Origin: Symbiodinium natans
Lineage: Eukaryota; Sar; Dinophyceae; Suessiales; Symbiodiniaceae
Assembly: GCA_905221605.1 (NCBI GenBank)
Contig: CAJNDS010001768.1
Span: forward strand, 670,116-734,115
Reading direction: 5' to 3'
Length of the DNA stretch: 64,000 bases
Below, piece after piece: positions 29,916 to 40,302 of this stretch. The position numbers and the translations under genes are program-made. Below the pieces are notes generated by a model. The model was not told the origin of the DNA, ran no database searches, and was given only the letters and a program-made list of their open reading frames with translations. Every line of letters begins with the position of its first letter. Position 1 is the stretch's first letter.

Positions 29916-32555
29916 GGGACTTATAGGGTTTTAAGAGCTGCCTACGGCTTGAAATGTACGGCTTAGGGAGGCTTGACAAGACAAAGTTCCGGTTCCGAAC
30001 CCTAAACCCTAAACGAGGTTCTGAGCCAAGCTTTCGCCCTGAAGCCCCCGATGCAAAATCCCTAAACTCTAAACCCTCTAAACCCTAAAGCCCCCCAAAC
30101 CCCCCTGAACCCCCAAGCCCTAAACCCTAAACCCCCATCCTAAACCCTGAACCCTAAATGAACCTTAAACCCAAGCTTACTTGGTCTTTGTTAACCAATT
30201 ATGACTCTACCTATACCCATATTAGAGCTCCTAAGGGGCTGATAAGTGGGTCATTAGTACAGTTATAATTGGTCAATGAGTACCATGAACCTCCAAGTAG
30301 GTGTTAGGGACGCTAAACCCTAAACCCTAAACCCTAGACCCTAGACCCTAGACCCTAGACCCTAAACCCTAAACCCTAAACGAGCCTTAAACCCGGACGC
30401 CTTGGAGCCCCAACCCTTTTGGTATTCATCGCTTGGAGGGCTGACGACCCGGGTTCAGGGCTTTAGGGTTTGTTTAGGGTTTAGGGTTTAGGGTTTAGGG
30501 TTTAGGGTTTAGGGTTTAGGGTTTAGGGTTTAGGGGTTAGGGTTTAGGGTTTAGGGTTTAGGGGTTTAGGGTTTCGGGTTTCGGGCTTCGGGTTTCGGGT
30601 TTCGGGTTTCGGGTTTCGGGTTTCGGGTTTAGGGTTTAGGGTTTAGGGTTTAGGGTTTAGGGTTTAGGGTTTAGGGTTTAGGCCTAGGGTTTAGGGCTAA
30701 GGCTTAGGGCCTAGGGCTCAGGGTGGAAGGGACTCTAGCACTTACCAACCCGATTTGGCTTGAGGGCTTTGACCCTAAACCCTAAACCCTAAATCATGCG
30801 GTCCCAAAGGCAACAATGTGCAGCCTGAAACCCCAATTCGCGTCCCAAACCCTAAACCCTAAACCCTAAACCCCAAACCCCAAACCCTAAACCCAGCAAA
30901 GCAAAAGAAGGAACAACATTTTTTCCAGGAACCGCCTGGCCCTCTGCGCTTGGCGGCCTTCAGGGGGCATTTAAGGCTTTAGGGTTTAGGGCTTGTAGGG
31001 TTTAGAGTTTAGGGTTTAGGGTTGCGGGTTTCGGGTTTTGGGTTTGGGGTTTAGGGTTTAGGGTTTAGGGGGTTTAGCGGCTTCAAGGTTGAAGGCTTTC
31101 GGGCATTAACATTTCAGGGTTTAGGGGCTACTGCTTTGGGTTTCAGGTTTAGGTTATGCTGCCTTGGCATTTAGGGCAAAGGGTTCGGTGCCCTAAACCC
31201 GAAACCCTAAACCCTAAACCCTAATCCCCAAGCCCTAAACCCTAAACCCTGTGCAGGGCCTGAGGCATAGAAGCAGCAGGAGGAAGAAGGGCGCGGCAGC
31301 GCGAACTGAAGGTCCAGCCGCTGCGGACATGGAGATGCTCGGCATCTGCTACACTGCGCCTGACGCTCCCTAAAGTAGACAGAGGTTTGAGGGTTTTGGG
31401 CTTAGGGTTCGGGTTTAGGGTTTAGGGTTAGGGTGTAGGGTTGTTCAGGGGAAATTGCAAAGCTGGGCTTCAGGTGATCGTCTGCGGAAGTCTGCAATTG
31501 CATGACGCGCCGCACATGATTAAAGCTTCTGGCGATGCCCTAAACCCAAAACCCCGAACCCTTAACCCTAAACCCCAACCCCCCCCCCCCGAAAAACAGC
31601 CCGAGCAGTAAGCCCTCTGGATTTATAAACTGGATTCCCGACGGGCGCAACGCGCGCTTCCTTTGGAAGCGGCTGCGCTCTTGAGCCGGCTTTTTGGTCA
31701 GACGGCGTCCGATCCTAAGCCCTAATTTGGGGTGTAGGGTGTAGGGTTTAGGGTGTAGGGTTTAGGGTTTAGGGCTTAGGGTTTAGGGTTTAGGGTTTAG
31801 GGTTTAGGGTTTATGGTTTAGGGTTTAGGGTTTAGGGCAGACCCTAGTTTGGTGGTTTCCGAAGGTAGGGGTACCTTGTTGGGGTCCTTTTTCTAAGGGA
31901 ATCCTACTATGTGGGGTCCATTTTTGGGGGCCCCCAATTTTCGCAAACCCCCATTTGGGGTGGAGGGTGTAGGCTTTGGGGTTTTGGGTTTAAGGTGTGG
32001 CTTGAAAGGGTTTAGGGCTTAGGGCAAACCCTAAACCCTACACCCTAAAACCCTAAAACCCTAAAACCCTAAAACCCTAAAACCCTAAAATCCTAAAATC
32101 CCCTAAAACCCTAAATCCCTAAAACCCCTAAAGCCCTAAAACCCTAAAGCCCTAAAACCCTAAACCCTAAAACCCTAAAACCCTAAACCCTAAAACCCTA
32201 AAACCCTAAAATCCTAAAATCCCCTAAAACCCGAAAACCCTAAAACCCTAAAACCCTAAAATCCCCTAAAACCCTAAACCCTAAACCCTAAACCCTAAAA
32301 TACCCTAAAATCCCCTAAAATCCCCTAAAACCCTAAACCGTAAACCCTAAACCCTAAACAGCTCAGGGTCAGGTCTCAGCTGGAAGCTGTCTGGAGATCG
32401 CCCGACAAGTGGACTCTTGTTGGGGCGGGGTTCCTTCTGAAAAGGCACCAAAGAGTTTTTAGGGTTTAGGGTTTAGGGTTTAGGGTTTAGGGTTTAGGGT
32501 TAGGGTTTAGGGTTTAGGGTTTAGGGTTTAGGGTTTAGGGTTTAGGGTTTAGGGT
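29916..32555. repeat. telomeric mosaic, block 8
   Basis: There is no gene. TTTAGGG tracts lie at about 30465-30590, 30625-30690, 31730-31835 and 32458-32555, a TTTCGGG sub-array at about 30570-30630, and CCCTAAA patches at about 30310-30380, 30840-30900 and 31195-31250. A (CCCTAAAA)n array occupies about 32030-32355, the mirror image of the TTTTAGGG array at 29380-29915. Confidence 0.9.
30178..30299. mobile_element. palindromic MITE, copy 7
   Basis: Ends GTACCATGAACCTCCAAGTA; the left end is degraded (TACTTGGTCTTTGTTAACC). It is followed by GGTGTTAGGGAC, the inverse of the sequence preceding copy 2. Confidence 0.8.
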
Positions 32556-32797
32556 TCGGAATATAGGGAACGATGCTCAAAAACCCTACGTACATTAGCG
32601 AGTCGCACCAGGGAAAGCCCCACCGAACGCGTCAATGCCCATCTGCATATGACAAAAAAAAGACCTAATGAAACCCAAACCCTAAACCCTAAACCCTGAT
32701 TAAACCACAAACTACTTAGGGACTGAAACTCTCTGCCGTCAACTCTCAACCCTAAACCCTACACTCTGAATCCTGAACCCGAAACTTAAAGCTCGAA
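32556..32797. other. spacer without recognisable content
   Basis: Mixed sequence with one short CCCTAAA patch. I see no gene or structured element. Confidence 0.6.
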
Positions 32798-33040
32798 CAC
32801 ATGCACAAACGCACAAACGCACAAACGCACAAACGCACAAATGCACAAACGAACACACACACACACACACACAAACACACAAACACACCCCTGCCCATGC
32901 CCTCGCCCACACACCCACACACCCACACACCCACACACCCACACCCACAGACCCACACCCACACACCCACACCCACACACCCACACACCCCGCATCCCCA
33001 CCCCCACACCCCCCCCACCCACGCACGCACACAAACAAAA
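32798..33040. repeat. compound microsatellite
   Basis: Passes from (ACAAACGC)n through (CA)n to (ACACCC)n. It produces long Thr/His/Pro frames on one strand and Cys/Val/Gly frames on the other, none of which is a gene. Confidence 0.95.
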
Positions 33041-33096
33041 AACTAAACATGAATGCAGACATGCAGAAATTTAATTAAAACAAGAGAAAAAAAGTA

Positions 33097-33263
33097 CATG
33101 AGCACTCGCCCTCGCAGCTCTCTTTTCCAAGGCCTTGCTACCGCAGTAAGAGTCTAGAGTTGCAGCCGGCAAAAGGAGGTCCACCGTAAAGGGCTCAGCA
33201 CTCACGCCCACTGGCGCGGCCGAGTCTGTCAAAGGTGGTTCCAGCAAAAGCACGGCTCTTCCA
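33097..33263 (-). repeat. 167-bp direct repeat, distal copy
   Basis: Essentially identical to 33332-33498, offset by 235 bp. Located at the element's 3' end. DIRS/PAT-type elements carry split direct repeats at this end. Confidence 0.9.
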
Positions 33264-33331
33264 CCACCACGGGAGGGCGGGTGGGAACCAAAAAGCTAAG
33301 AGAGGCTGAGGCTTTGTGCACATGAAAGAGA

Positions 33332-33498
33332 CATGAGCACTCGCCCTCGCAGCTCTCTTTTCCAAGGCCTTGCTACCGCAGTAAGAGTCTAGAGTTGCAG
33401 CCGGCAAAAGGAGGTCCACCGTAAAGGGCTCAGCACTCACGCCCACTGGCGCGGCCGAGTCTGTCAAAGGTGGTTCCAGCAAAAGCACGGCTCTTCCA
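33332..33498 (-). repeat. 167-bp direct repeat, proximal copy
   Basis: Starts CATGAGCACTCGCCCTCGC and ends GCACGGCTCTTCCA like its partner at 33097-33263. The 68 bp between the copies contain GAACCAAAAAGCT, which also occurs at the 5' edge of the element (40581-40593). Confidence 0.9.
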
Positions 33499-33584
33499 AA
33501 ACTGACGGCAGCCACAGCGAACGAAGCCGGGCGCTGGTGCTGCACCTGCTATCGCTTAGCCCAGGAAGTTGCATCGGTGTCAAG

Positions 33585-34560
33585 TCAAGCTGGGGGGCTT
33601 TGAAGTTGCGCCAAGAAAATCGCAGCGGCGGACTCAACGCTGCGACGAGCCGAAGCCGGTAAACTTGGCAAGACATTCAACGCAGCCACCTCTTGGAGAT
33701 AGCTAGCCAGCGTGTCCTGGTGTCTAAGTCTCATAGCCCATAATAAGTCTGCGATCGGTGCGCGGAGGTGATATTGAAAAACGGCTCCCCCGCCTCGCAG
33801 GCCCCCCGGCGTTAGCTTCAACGTCGCAGGTATGCCCAGTGCAGCCAAAAGTGCGTCCCACCGTCGCCTGTAAGCGGAAGCACTCCAGGGGAAGAGAGGT
33901 TCTTCCGGACCCCAGTCTCGCATCACAACCTCCAGGAACTTGACGAACGGGGCCTCCCTGCAAACGAAATGTTGAACACGCCCGGCTCCGCGCCGCGCCC
34001 CGCGGTCTTGGGAGCCTCTACTCGCACGAAGCAAGCACCTAAGTCAGCCTCCAGTACGTCGCTCGGAAGGAGAACAGATCGTCGTAGGGCTCGGAGCGGC
34101 TCTCCGATCCTTGCTACACCAAAGAAGGACAAGCCAGTCACGATGGTGAACCGGACCCATCCCCAAGCGAGCGCGAGGCTCAACATAGCCTTCAGCACCT
34201 TGACAGGCGTTGGCACCCTGTGAACTGTAGGTTGTAAGGCCTCCCAGCGTGTCAACAGATCCCAGCACATGGGCATGTACGGCCTCACTGCGAACCTGTT
34301 CTTCTGGAAGTAAGCGCAGAGGTGCCTCCACTTGTAGATCGGCTCGCCTTCCCGGTATAGGTGATGACCATATTCGCGGAGGACGGCGCAAAACACCATG
34401 GCACAGGAGTCTAAGCTGCGGAGAGCCCCAGCGCTGAAATTAGCCTTAAGCCAGCCCTGAAATCCCTGAAGAAGCCTGTCTTGCAGCCCTCTAGTGCGTT
34501 CAGTCACAAGCAGGACTTGGTCAAGGTTTTGGGCCCGTTGGAAAGGACCTGGCTTCGTAG
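33585..34560 (-). pseudogene. tyrosine recombinase domain, frameshifted
   Basis: The N-terminal half is read in the frame that also encodes the upstream methyltransferase-like domain (core Arg in FFGVARIGEPLRAL). The C-terminal half (33585 to about 34000) is in another frame and carries the second Arg box (TPGGLRGGGAVFQY), a His (LRHQDTLA) and the expected nucleophile Tyr seven residues later (SYLQEV). That R...H-x6-Y arrangement is the tyrosine-recombinase signature. The two halves join at a single frameshift near 33968, since PGVQHFVCREAPFVKFLEVV reads naturally across it. In DIRS elements this enzyme integrates the circular cDNA. The copy is inactive unless the shift is an assembly error. 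Confidence 0.75.
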
Positions 34561-34599
34561 CCTCCCCCACTCGCACAAGGCCTCCGAGGCAGAACGAAG

Positions 34600-35230
34600 C
34601 GGCATCAATCCGCCTGCGTTGGCGACAAGGCTTAGTTGCCTCGACCAAGGCGGCTGCAAGCAGGTGGTTAACAGGCCGAGGGTAAGGCCCTGCAACTTTA
34701 GTCCAAGATCTGCCAGAATGTTTGCAGTACCCTCTGAGAGTAGGGTGCTTGGCACAGCACTCGCATCGCACTCGTTGACCTGCTAGCGCTGTGCTGGTAA
34801 ACACCCGAGTGCGTTTCCTCCAAGCGCAGCCAAAGCGGCAGCAATCGTAGGTGAAGAAACTTCCACAAGACGGCTCACTGGCTAAGATGGCTTGCCACTC
34901 TCGTTGCTGCCACAAGAAAGAGGAGCAAGGATTTTCGATCCAGAACGGGACGCCAACATTGACAGCGGCCTCGACTACTCGCGCCGCGAAGCGAGAGTGC
35001 TCGTTCCCAACTCGAACCTTCTCCTGCATCGCCCCCCTGCAGTCAGGCACTCCCTGAGGGAACTCTTTCGAACGCACAGGTGGATGCACAGCTCGGCTCA
35101 TGCTAGTGCAGTCGGGCCCACCCCCGACTCCGAGGAAGGCCCCGCACGAGATGAGATGCAACAGAGCCACCTGCACAGCAGGCGCTCGCAGATCCTCTGA
35201 GGCGTCTCGGCAGACCTCAAACGTCAACAC
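34600..35230 (-). CDS. C5 cytosine methyltransferase-like domain of the retroelement
   Basis: The first about 200 codons of a 435-codon frame (33923-35230). A glycine-rich start (GAFLGVGGGPDCTSMSRAV) resembles the PC catalytic motif of C5 DNA methyltransferases, but with an extra residue (P-D-C), so catalysis is doubtful. KVRVGNEHSRFAARVVEAA is followed by IENPCSSFLW, like the EN motif, and by a Cys-rich FFTYDCCRFGCAW stretch. Cytosine methyltransferases captured by retrotransposons are known from dinoflagellates. It is followed in the same frame by GEATKPGP (about codons 222-229) and then the recombinase domain. Which base it would methylate is unknown. Confidence 0.6.
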
Positions 35231-35576
35231 CCAGGTCGAGGTTTGTTTGGCAATGGCTCGAGCGACCCCGTAGCTTCCGCAAAACAGGTCAAGGTATCCA
35301 GGTCCGGAGCAACCCCTCGGTTTGTCACAAACTGACGCGGCTTGAAAGACCCCAGCAGGTCGATGGCTTTGCGAGTAAGGCTGGCACGGCCTTCACAGCG
35401 TGACTTGGCACAGGCCCTTTGCACAAGCCCGGGAATTAGAGGTTGGTCCGGTGGCTCTGGGGTCTTAGAGGCTCTAACTCCGGGACTGCGGGTAGGGCCA
35501 GCTGAGGTCGGAAGGCCCTCGAACAGACGGCCAGCAGCTGCGTAGCCGTTCCTTGCAGTGCAGGGACCAGGGATGG

Positions 35577-35895
35577 GGCCTAAACCACAACACCCCGAAC
35601 TAGGGTTAGGGACCTCAACCAGAGCTACAGAATTCAAGGTCAGGGACTAAACCGAAAGAACCGAAACTAGGGTCAAGGGGGCTGGTGTTGCGCTGATCGA
35701 CCGGTGTGTCGGGATTGGTCGCCACTGCTCCTCTCACATCTTGGGCTTTCGGGCTCGGGACTAAACCGAAAGAACCTGAACTAGGGGCGACGTGGCGATC
35801 TACAGAAGGCCCGGCAGTGGTACCGGAACAGGGCCTCATCATGTTAGGGTCTAGGGTGCCTCGGCCTAAACCACAACAACCGAAACTAACCGGGG
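35577..35895. repeat. four spaced copies of a 25-bp motif
   Basis: CTAAACC(A/G)(C/A)A(A/G)... followed by GAACTAGGG or GAAACTAGGG occurs near 35579, 35646, 35761 and 35866. On the minus strand each copy encodes a variant of FGSFGLVP or FGCCGLG. The copies interrupt what should be the RNase H region after YATDAS. Confidence 0.75.
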
Positions 35896-37198
35896 GCGGG
35901 TGAGTTGCGGTCTGACAACCACGCCCTGCCCTGTCTTCGAGGCGGCGGCGGGCTTCCCACTCAAGCGAAGCATCGGTAGCATAAAGAACCTCAGCGCGCC
36001 GGGCCCTCATGTTGGTAGAGGCGGCGGCAACGAGTATGGCGCTAGCCCAAAGCTCGTCCCTGAGCCGGTCGCTGAGTTTGAACACTTGATGCCTTGGCAG
36101 GGCCCGACCTTCAGTGTAAACAAGCTCGAGGCATGAGAGGAGCCTTCTGCGGAAAGAGAGCAGGCTAACGAGGCTCCCTGCAGCTATCTCGAGGAGCGCC
36201 CGTGTGGCAACTCCCAGTTTGGCTATGTCACACACGTAAGCAATGACAGGCAATGCTCGGGCAGGGTTAGCCCTGATGTCACCGCTCAGGCCATCAACAG
36301 TAGCGCCCCAAAAACTGGCTTTGGTCTGCTTCTCAAAGGCCTTGTCAGGGCTCCTGGCAAGGCCGGCTCGGCCGTACTGACCCCGCATTGCTGCCAGAAG
36401 TCCAGCTGAGCGTCTCCCTTGCTCACCCTGCGGAGCGTCACGCTTTGCTTTTTCGAGCACTACGAAATCGTCGATGCAGATGCCTGCCATAAGGGAAGCC
36501 CGGCTGGGCCTACTGTCCAGGGTCAGCAGTTCAGCAAGACTGACCTCCCCGGTCTGCAACAGCATGGCGACATGGCTGGTCTGGCCATAGCTCACAGCAT
36601 TGAGGTCGCCCATGGCAAGCGTTTTAAGGGCAGCATAGTATCGAGAGTGGCCTTTCTCGGCAGCTTCGAAGCAGGAGAAGAGTCGAGCCTCGCTGGCCGG
36701 CAGGGATCCCGACAGCACATTCCTCTGAGCCCTCTGATCGCTCACAGCGAAATAGTAGTAGTAATCCTTCAAATCCTCTCCCCCCATTATTAAGACTTCG
36801 TCAGGGCGAAGGCTGAGGGTCAGCAAACTGCTGAAGTTGGCCAGAGTGCGGAGCCAACGGCCGGTGGCTGATTCGCGCATATTCTGACACCGAGCATCTA
36901 GTATCATTCTATCTTTGCTTTGATTTTTGATGATGGCGAAAAGCCCGTTGGTGAAGCGGCTGTCGAAAGCCGAGGCCGGGTAAAAGGCCAGACGGTCACT
37001 GGAGTCGAGCATACGCAGCACGGCCAGCTTCTCCGAACGAGAAGCTTTGAACTGAGGCCTGCGCAGGGGACCTTGCACCTGTCCTGGAGGCTTCATCCAG
37101 TCTGCAGGCCTTTCGTAGTGCGCTCGGCTCTCCCAATCTAGGAAGGGCCTGGGGTCAAACGTGGGCCGGCCGGTCATCTCTCCAGGTTCTTTGCGCAC
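35615..37198 (-). CDS. reverse transcriptase with truncated RNase H start
   Basis: A 527-codon open frame. Visible RT motifs are NGLFAIIKNQSKDRMILDAR (residues about 84-103), the domain-A-like EDLKDYYYYF (141-150), AMGDLNAVSYGQTSH (195-209) and the catalytic GICIDDF (239-245, an IDD in place of YxDD). The connection region ends at LYATDAS (405-411), which resembles the first catalytic segment of RNase H. After about residue 425 the frame runs into repeat-derived sequence. The chain start is uncertain; MTGRPTFDPRPFLDW is typical of the pol region. It copies element RNA into cDNA in active relatives. Confidence 0.8.
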   Translation of the reverse strand: MRKEPGEMTGRPTFDPRPFLDWESRAHYERPADWMKPPGQVQGPLRRPQFKASRSEKLAVLRMLDSSDRLAFYPASAFDSRFTNGLFAIIKNQSKDRMILDARCQNMRESATGRWLRTLANFSSLLTLSLRPDEVLIMGGEDLKDYYYYFAVSDQRAQRNVLSGSLPASEARLFSCFEAAEKGHSRYYAALKTLAMGDLNAVSYGQTSHVAMLLQTGEVSLAELLTLDSRPSRASLMAGICIDDFVVLEKAKRDAPQGEQGRRSAGLLAAMRGQYGRAGLARSPDKAFEKQTKASFWGATVDGLSGDIRANPARALPVIAYVCDIAKLGVATRALLEIAAGSLVSLLSFRRRLLSCLELVYTEGRALPRHQVFKLSDRLRDELWASAILVAAASTNMRARRAEVLYATDASLEWEARRRLEDRAGRGCQTATHPPPVSFGCCGLGRGTLDPNMMRPCSGTTAGPSVDRHVAPSSGSFGLVPSPKAQDVRGAVATNPDTPVDQRNTSPLDPSFGSFGLVPDLEFCSSG

Positions 37199-37776
37199 AC
37201 TGGGTTGCCACTGGAAGTGAATATGGCTTCTTCAAACTCCGCAGAGGGGTCTTCAAGCAGAAAAGCGGCGCTCCCCACCTTGGCTGCAGGGGTTGCGCCA
37301 GGCAACACGGCTTCTTCGCCGGAGCAGCGCGTCCATTCAGGCATGTGGGGGCCATAGCTTCTGACTGCGACCCCTAAACTTTGCCCAATGGCCTTAAGCC
37401 TCTCCAATTCTGCTTCGACGCTCTCGACTTTGGCCGCAGCACGGCCCATCTCGGCAGGTCCTACTTCAGGATGCAGGACAAGTACTCGCACTTTGGTTTC
37501 CAGGCGGCGGACAATGCCCCTCTGCTCTCCAGTCAAGGGTTGGCCCAGCGCGAGGTGCGGCGGGCAGGTGGCAGGCTGTCCTAGACTAAACCAACTAAGA
37601 ACAGCTACAACCAAATACAGCTCGACAAGTCGCACGGCGGCGACGGGAGAGGGATCCTCGATGATGTCTGCTGGCGACCTCGGGATAGGGAAGCGGCATT
37701 GGGAAACCAAGTGCGGAAGGAGCAGGGAATTCCTGCTTGCGCGGTCTGCACGCAAGGCCTTGGAAAAAAGAAGCAA
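37174..37776 (-). pseudogene. linker region between gag and RT
   Basis: Open for 200 codons. It has a hydrophobic segment (LYLVVAVLSWFSLG) and a charged helix (AAAKVESVEAELERLKAIGQ), and it overlaps the RT frame by about 25 bp. No domain is recognised. It probably belongs to the gag-pol polyprotein of the element. Confidence 0.45.
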
Positions 37777-37918
37777 AAGGTGTGGAAGAAGAAAGAATCC
37801 ACCTCGGCAGAGCGTTCCACAGGGCTGCTGGCTGTACGGGATTCGCAGCAGCCCCGGGCACGCGAGGCAAGTCTTGAGCGGGATTCAGCTCGGGACGCTC
37901 CACGTCCATGCGAGCAGT

Positions 37919-39791
37919 TCATGCTTCGGCTTTCGGGCTGGCTCTGGGCTTGCCCTTGGGCTTTCCTTTTCGACGCCCCTTGCCCTCGTCTGTTACCTCT
38001 GCGGTTTTCTCGGGCGCAGTCGTCGTTTCCTGGCGCAGGAGGCCTGACGGCTGAGGAAACGCTCTCTGGTTTCCCAGTCGCTTCCGGCGCTCGACGAAGT
38101 CGTCCACTTCCTTCACTTAATGCACCAGCAGTTCCATCATTCGGCCGTCGTAGAGGCGAGAGAAGGGCTGTTCCGAACCGCTGGGAAGTTGGCGATTCAC
38201 AAAGCTGTGCTGTGGAGCCGGCTCTTCCAGGAGCATGGGTTCTGCTAAAACCCATGAGCCTCGGTCCAAGGAGACCTGCTCCGTGGCCGCTAGACCAACC
38301 AGAGCTCTGGCAAGCCCCTCGTCGTATCTCTGAGCTTTGAGGGCATCTGCTATGCCACTGAGGATCCGTACCTGACTGTGCTGGGGTACGCCTGGATTCG
38401 GGCTCGGGATTCCACCCAGCCGCGAGCAGAGATGGGCACCACTGAAGACCCGGCTTCGGCCATGCGCCGGAGGATGCCATCCGCCAGCTCCTTGGGTCGG
38501 TCCCGGAGGGATTGCTTGAGCACTCGCAGAGCTGCCGCGTTGCGTCGGCCGCCAGTTGCAGCCACAGAGCCAGACTCGGCGGAGCCAGACGCTGGCTCGT
38601 CCAGCAAAGCTTCCAGAGTTTCCGGCTTTCGCTTCGACGCCGTCAGGCTTTCGGCAATCGCTGTCAACTTGTGTGTGGCAAAGGCCACTTGGTCTGCAGG
38701 CTCCGGAGCGACGGGCACTTCGACGTCCACCTCTGCCTCGTCGCCTGACTCGTCCAGCGGGCCAGCCCTCATGACTCGAGGCTTGGCCGGCTTGGCGCCC
38801 TCGCTCAGGCGGCCCTTGTTGAGTGACGTCAGTCTCGCCATCTCGACCAGGTGGGCCTCTGGCACCCCGGCCATGCGAGCGCTTTGGACAACGGCAGGGT
38901 CCAGAACTGACAAAAGGTCGGTCTGAACAAGTCCGCTGAGGCCAGGCGGCCTTTGCAAAGGAACTCTTGTTGGAAACGCATGAGGTTTGGCAGAAGGGGC
39001 TGAAGCGGACTGCAAGGCAGCTAGCTGGGAGGAGACCTCGGCCAATGTCTTCATGATGCCTTCCTGTTACTGGGCAAGGGCGGTCACAGTGGGCCGTTTG
39101 GCCTTTGCGGGCCGGGGCACGCGGCCTTGTGCAGGGGGTGGCTCTGACACTGACACAGCCGTTTGGTATCCTGACCGCTCCTCGCTCAGGGCAGAGGCCA
39201 CCCACTCTTTTGGCAAGCACTTCTGTGGCGACGGGGAACACTAAAGGTCGCAAGGCGTCGAAGGGAGTGGCCTCGACAGACAGAACATCGGCTGGCGCTA
39301 AGGACTCGGCCATTGCAGCCTGCAAATCCACGATCACAGCGTGGACAGCGGAGAGGTCTTCGGGGCTGACCCATTCCCCACTCTCGGACCAAGCAACGGG
39401 ATTTGCTTGGACAAGGGTCGAAGGCCCGACGCCGTCCCCTCCAGCTGCCCGCATTCCCTGAGCAAGCAGGTCGGAGGACAAGAAGTCTGCCGGCACGCAC
39501 AACAGAAAACCTTGGGGTCACCACGTAGCACAGGCAAGAAGAGACCTCGGCGTCTCCCTCTGAGGCCGGTGGCCAAAATTCCAAGATGTCCACCGTTCCG
39601 TCTTCCACGCTGACCAATGAGGCTAGTTCCATCACTGCAGTTGGATAGGCGACCTGAGCCGCCCTGTAAGACGCAACGCTGAAACTGGCCGTCGGGGAGG
39701 CGAGCCCCAGTGCACGCAGGACGCAGAAAATCCGGCTTCGGAGAGCAAGTTTGGGCGTGGGCTCAGGCGTGACACACCTTGCAGACAACAC
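37919..39791 (-). pseudogene. gag-like region, frameshifted
   Basis: Fragments in different frames read as one low-complexity Ala/Leu/Glu-rich protein. These are 39791-39510 (RIFCVLRALGLASPTASFS), 39502-39190 (DFLSSDLLAQGMRAAGGDG), 39054-38350 (MKTLAEVSSQLAALQSASAP, VQTDLLSVLDPAVVQSARMA) and 38350-38117 (ILSGIADALKAQRYDEGLA). A TAA lies between LLVH and KEVDDFVERRKRLG, and a basic tail (KGRRKGKPKGKPRAS) ends at 37919. The basic tail would suit nucleic-acid binding. At least three frame changes and one stop make it non-functional as it stands. Confidence 0.6.
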
Positions 39792-40302
39792 CGCCAGTCC
39801 CCAGCTTTATGCCGCCCAAGCACGCTGGCAGTGGGCTCGAGAAGCCCCACTAAGCAGCCGACAGAGATCCAGAGCAGCAGTTGGCACAGGCGGGAACGCA
39901 GCCTCGATGTCCTAGCGTCGCTGGGCACGCAACGGTTTTTGGGAGACCTGACTCCCGGGCCTGCGGCCCTGCAAGGGGTAAGAGTGGGAATCGCTCGGAC
40001 AAGCCTCAGGCGCAGTTGCTTTGCAGAAGAAGGCTGGCAGCCCACGAAGGCCCGGAGGCCGGCGAGGGGTCTGTGCTGAAACTCGCAGGCTGCAGGTGAG
40101 ATGCAATCAAACTGCGGCCGGTGCAATGCTGGCGCTCAGGGCGCACGTCAGAGGCGGGCAAATCGCAAGCAGGTACCTCAGGCCCAGTTGCGCCAGGCAA
40201 GGGGTCGAAATTCGGATTCTTTGCTGAGCGGAAGGCCCTGTTAGGAAATTTCTGGTGCTTGGAACCGAAGTGTCGAGTCGACTTCGGGAGTGACCTCTTG
40301 GC

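Noticed and set aside
4994-32555. Repeat-spacer alternation resembling a CRISPR array
   Set aside because: Repeat units are telomeric heptamers in tracts of variable length and both orientations, spacers vary widely in length, there are no cas genes, and the DNA is eukaryotic.
32739-33074. Cys/Val/Gly-rich and Thr/His/Pro-rich frames of up to 107 codons
   Set aside because: They are translations of a compound microsatellite in several frames at once.
34547-34570. A functional 2A ribosome-skipping peptide
   Set aside because: The invariant Asn of NPGP is Lys and the upstream acidic pattern does not fit; kept only as a weak finding.
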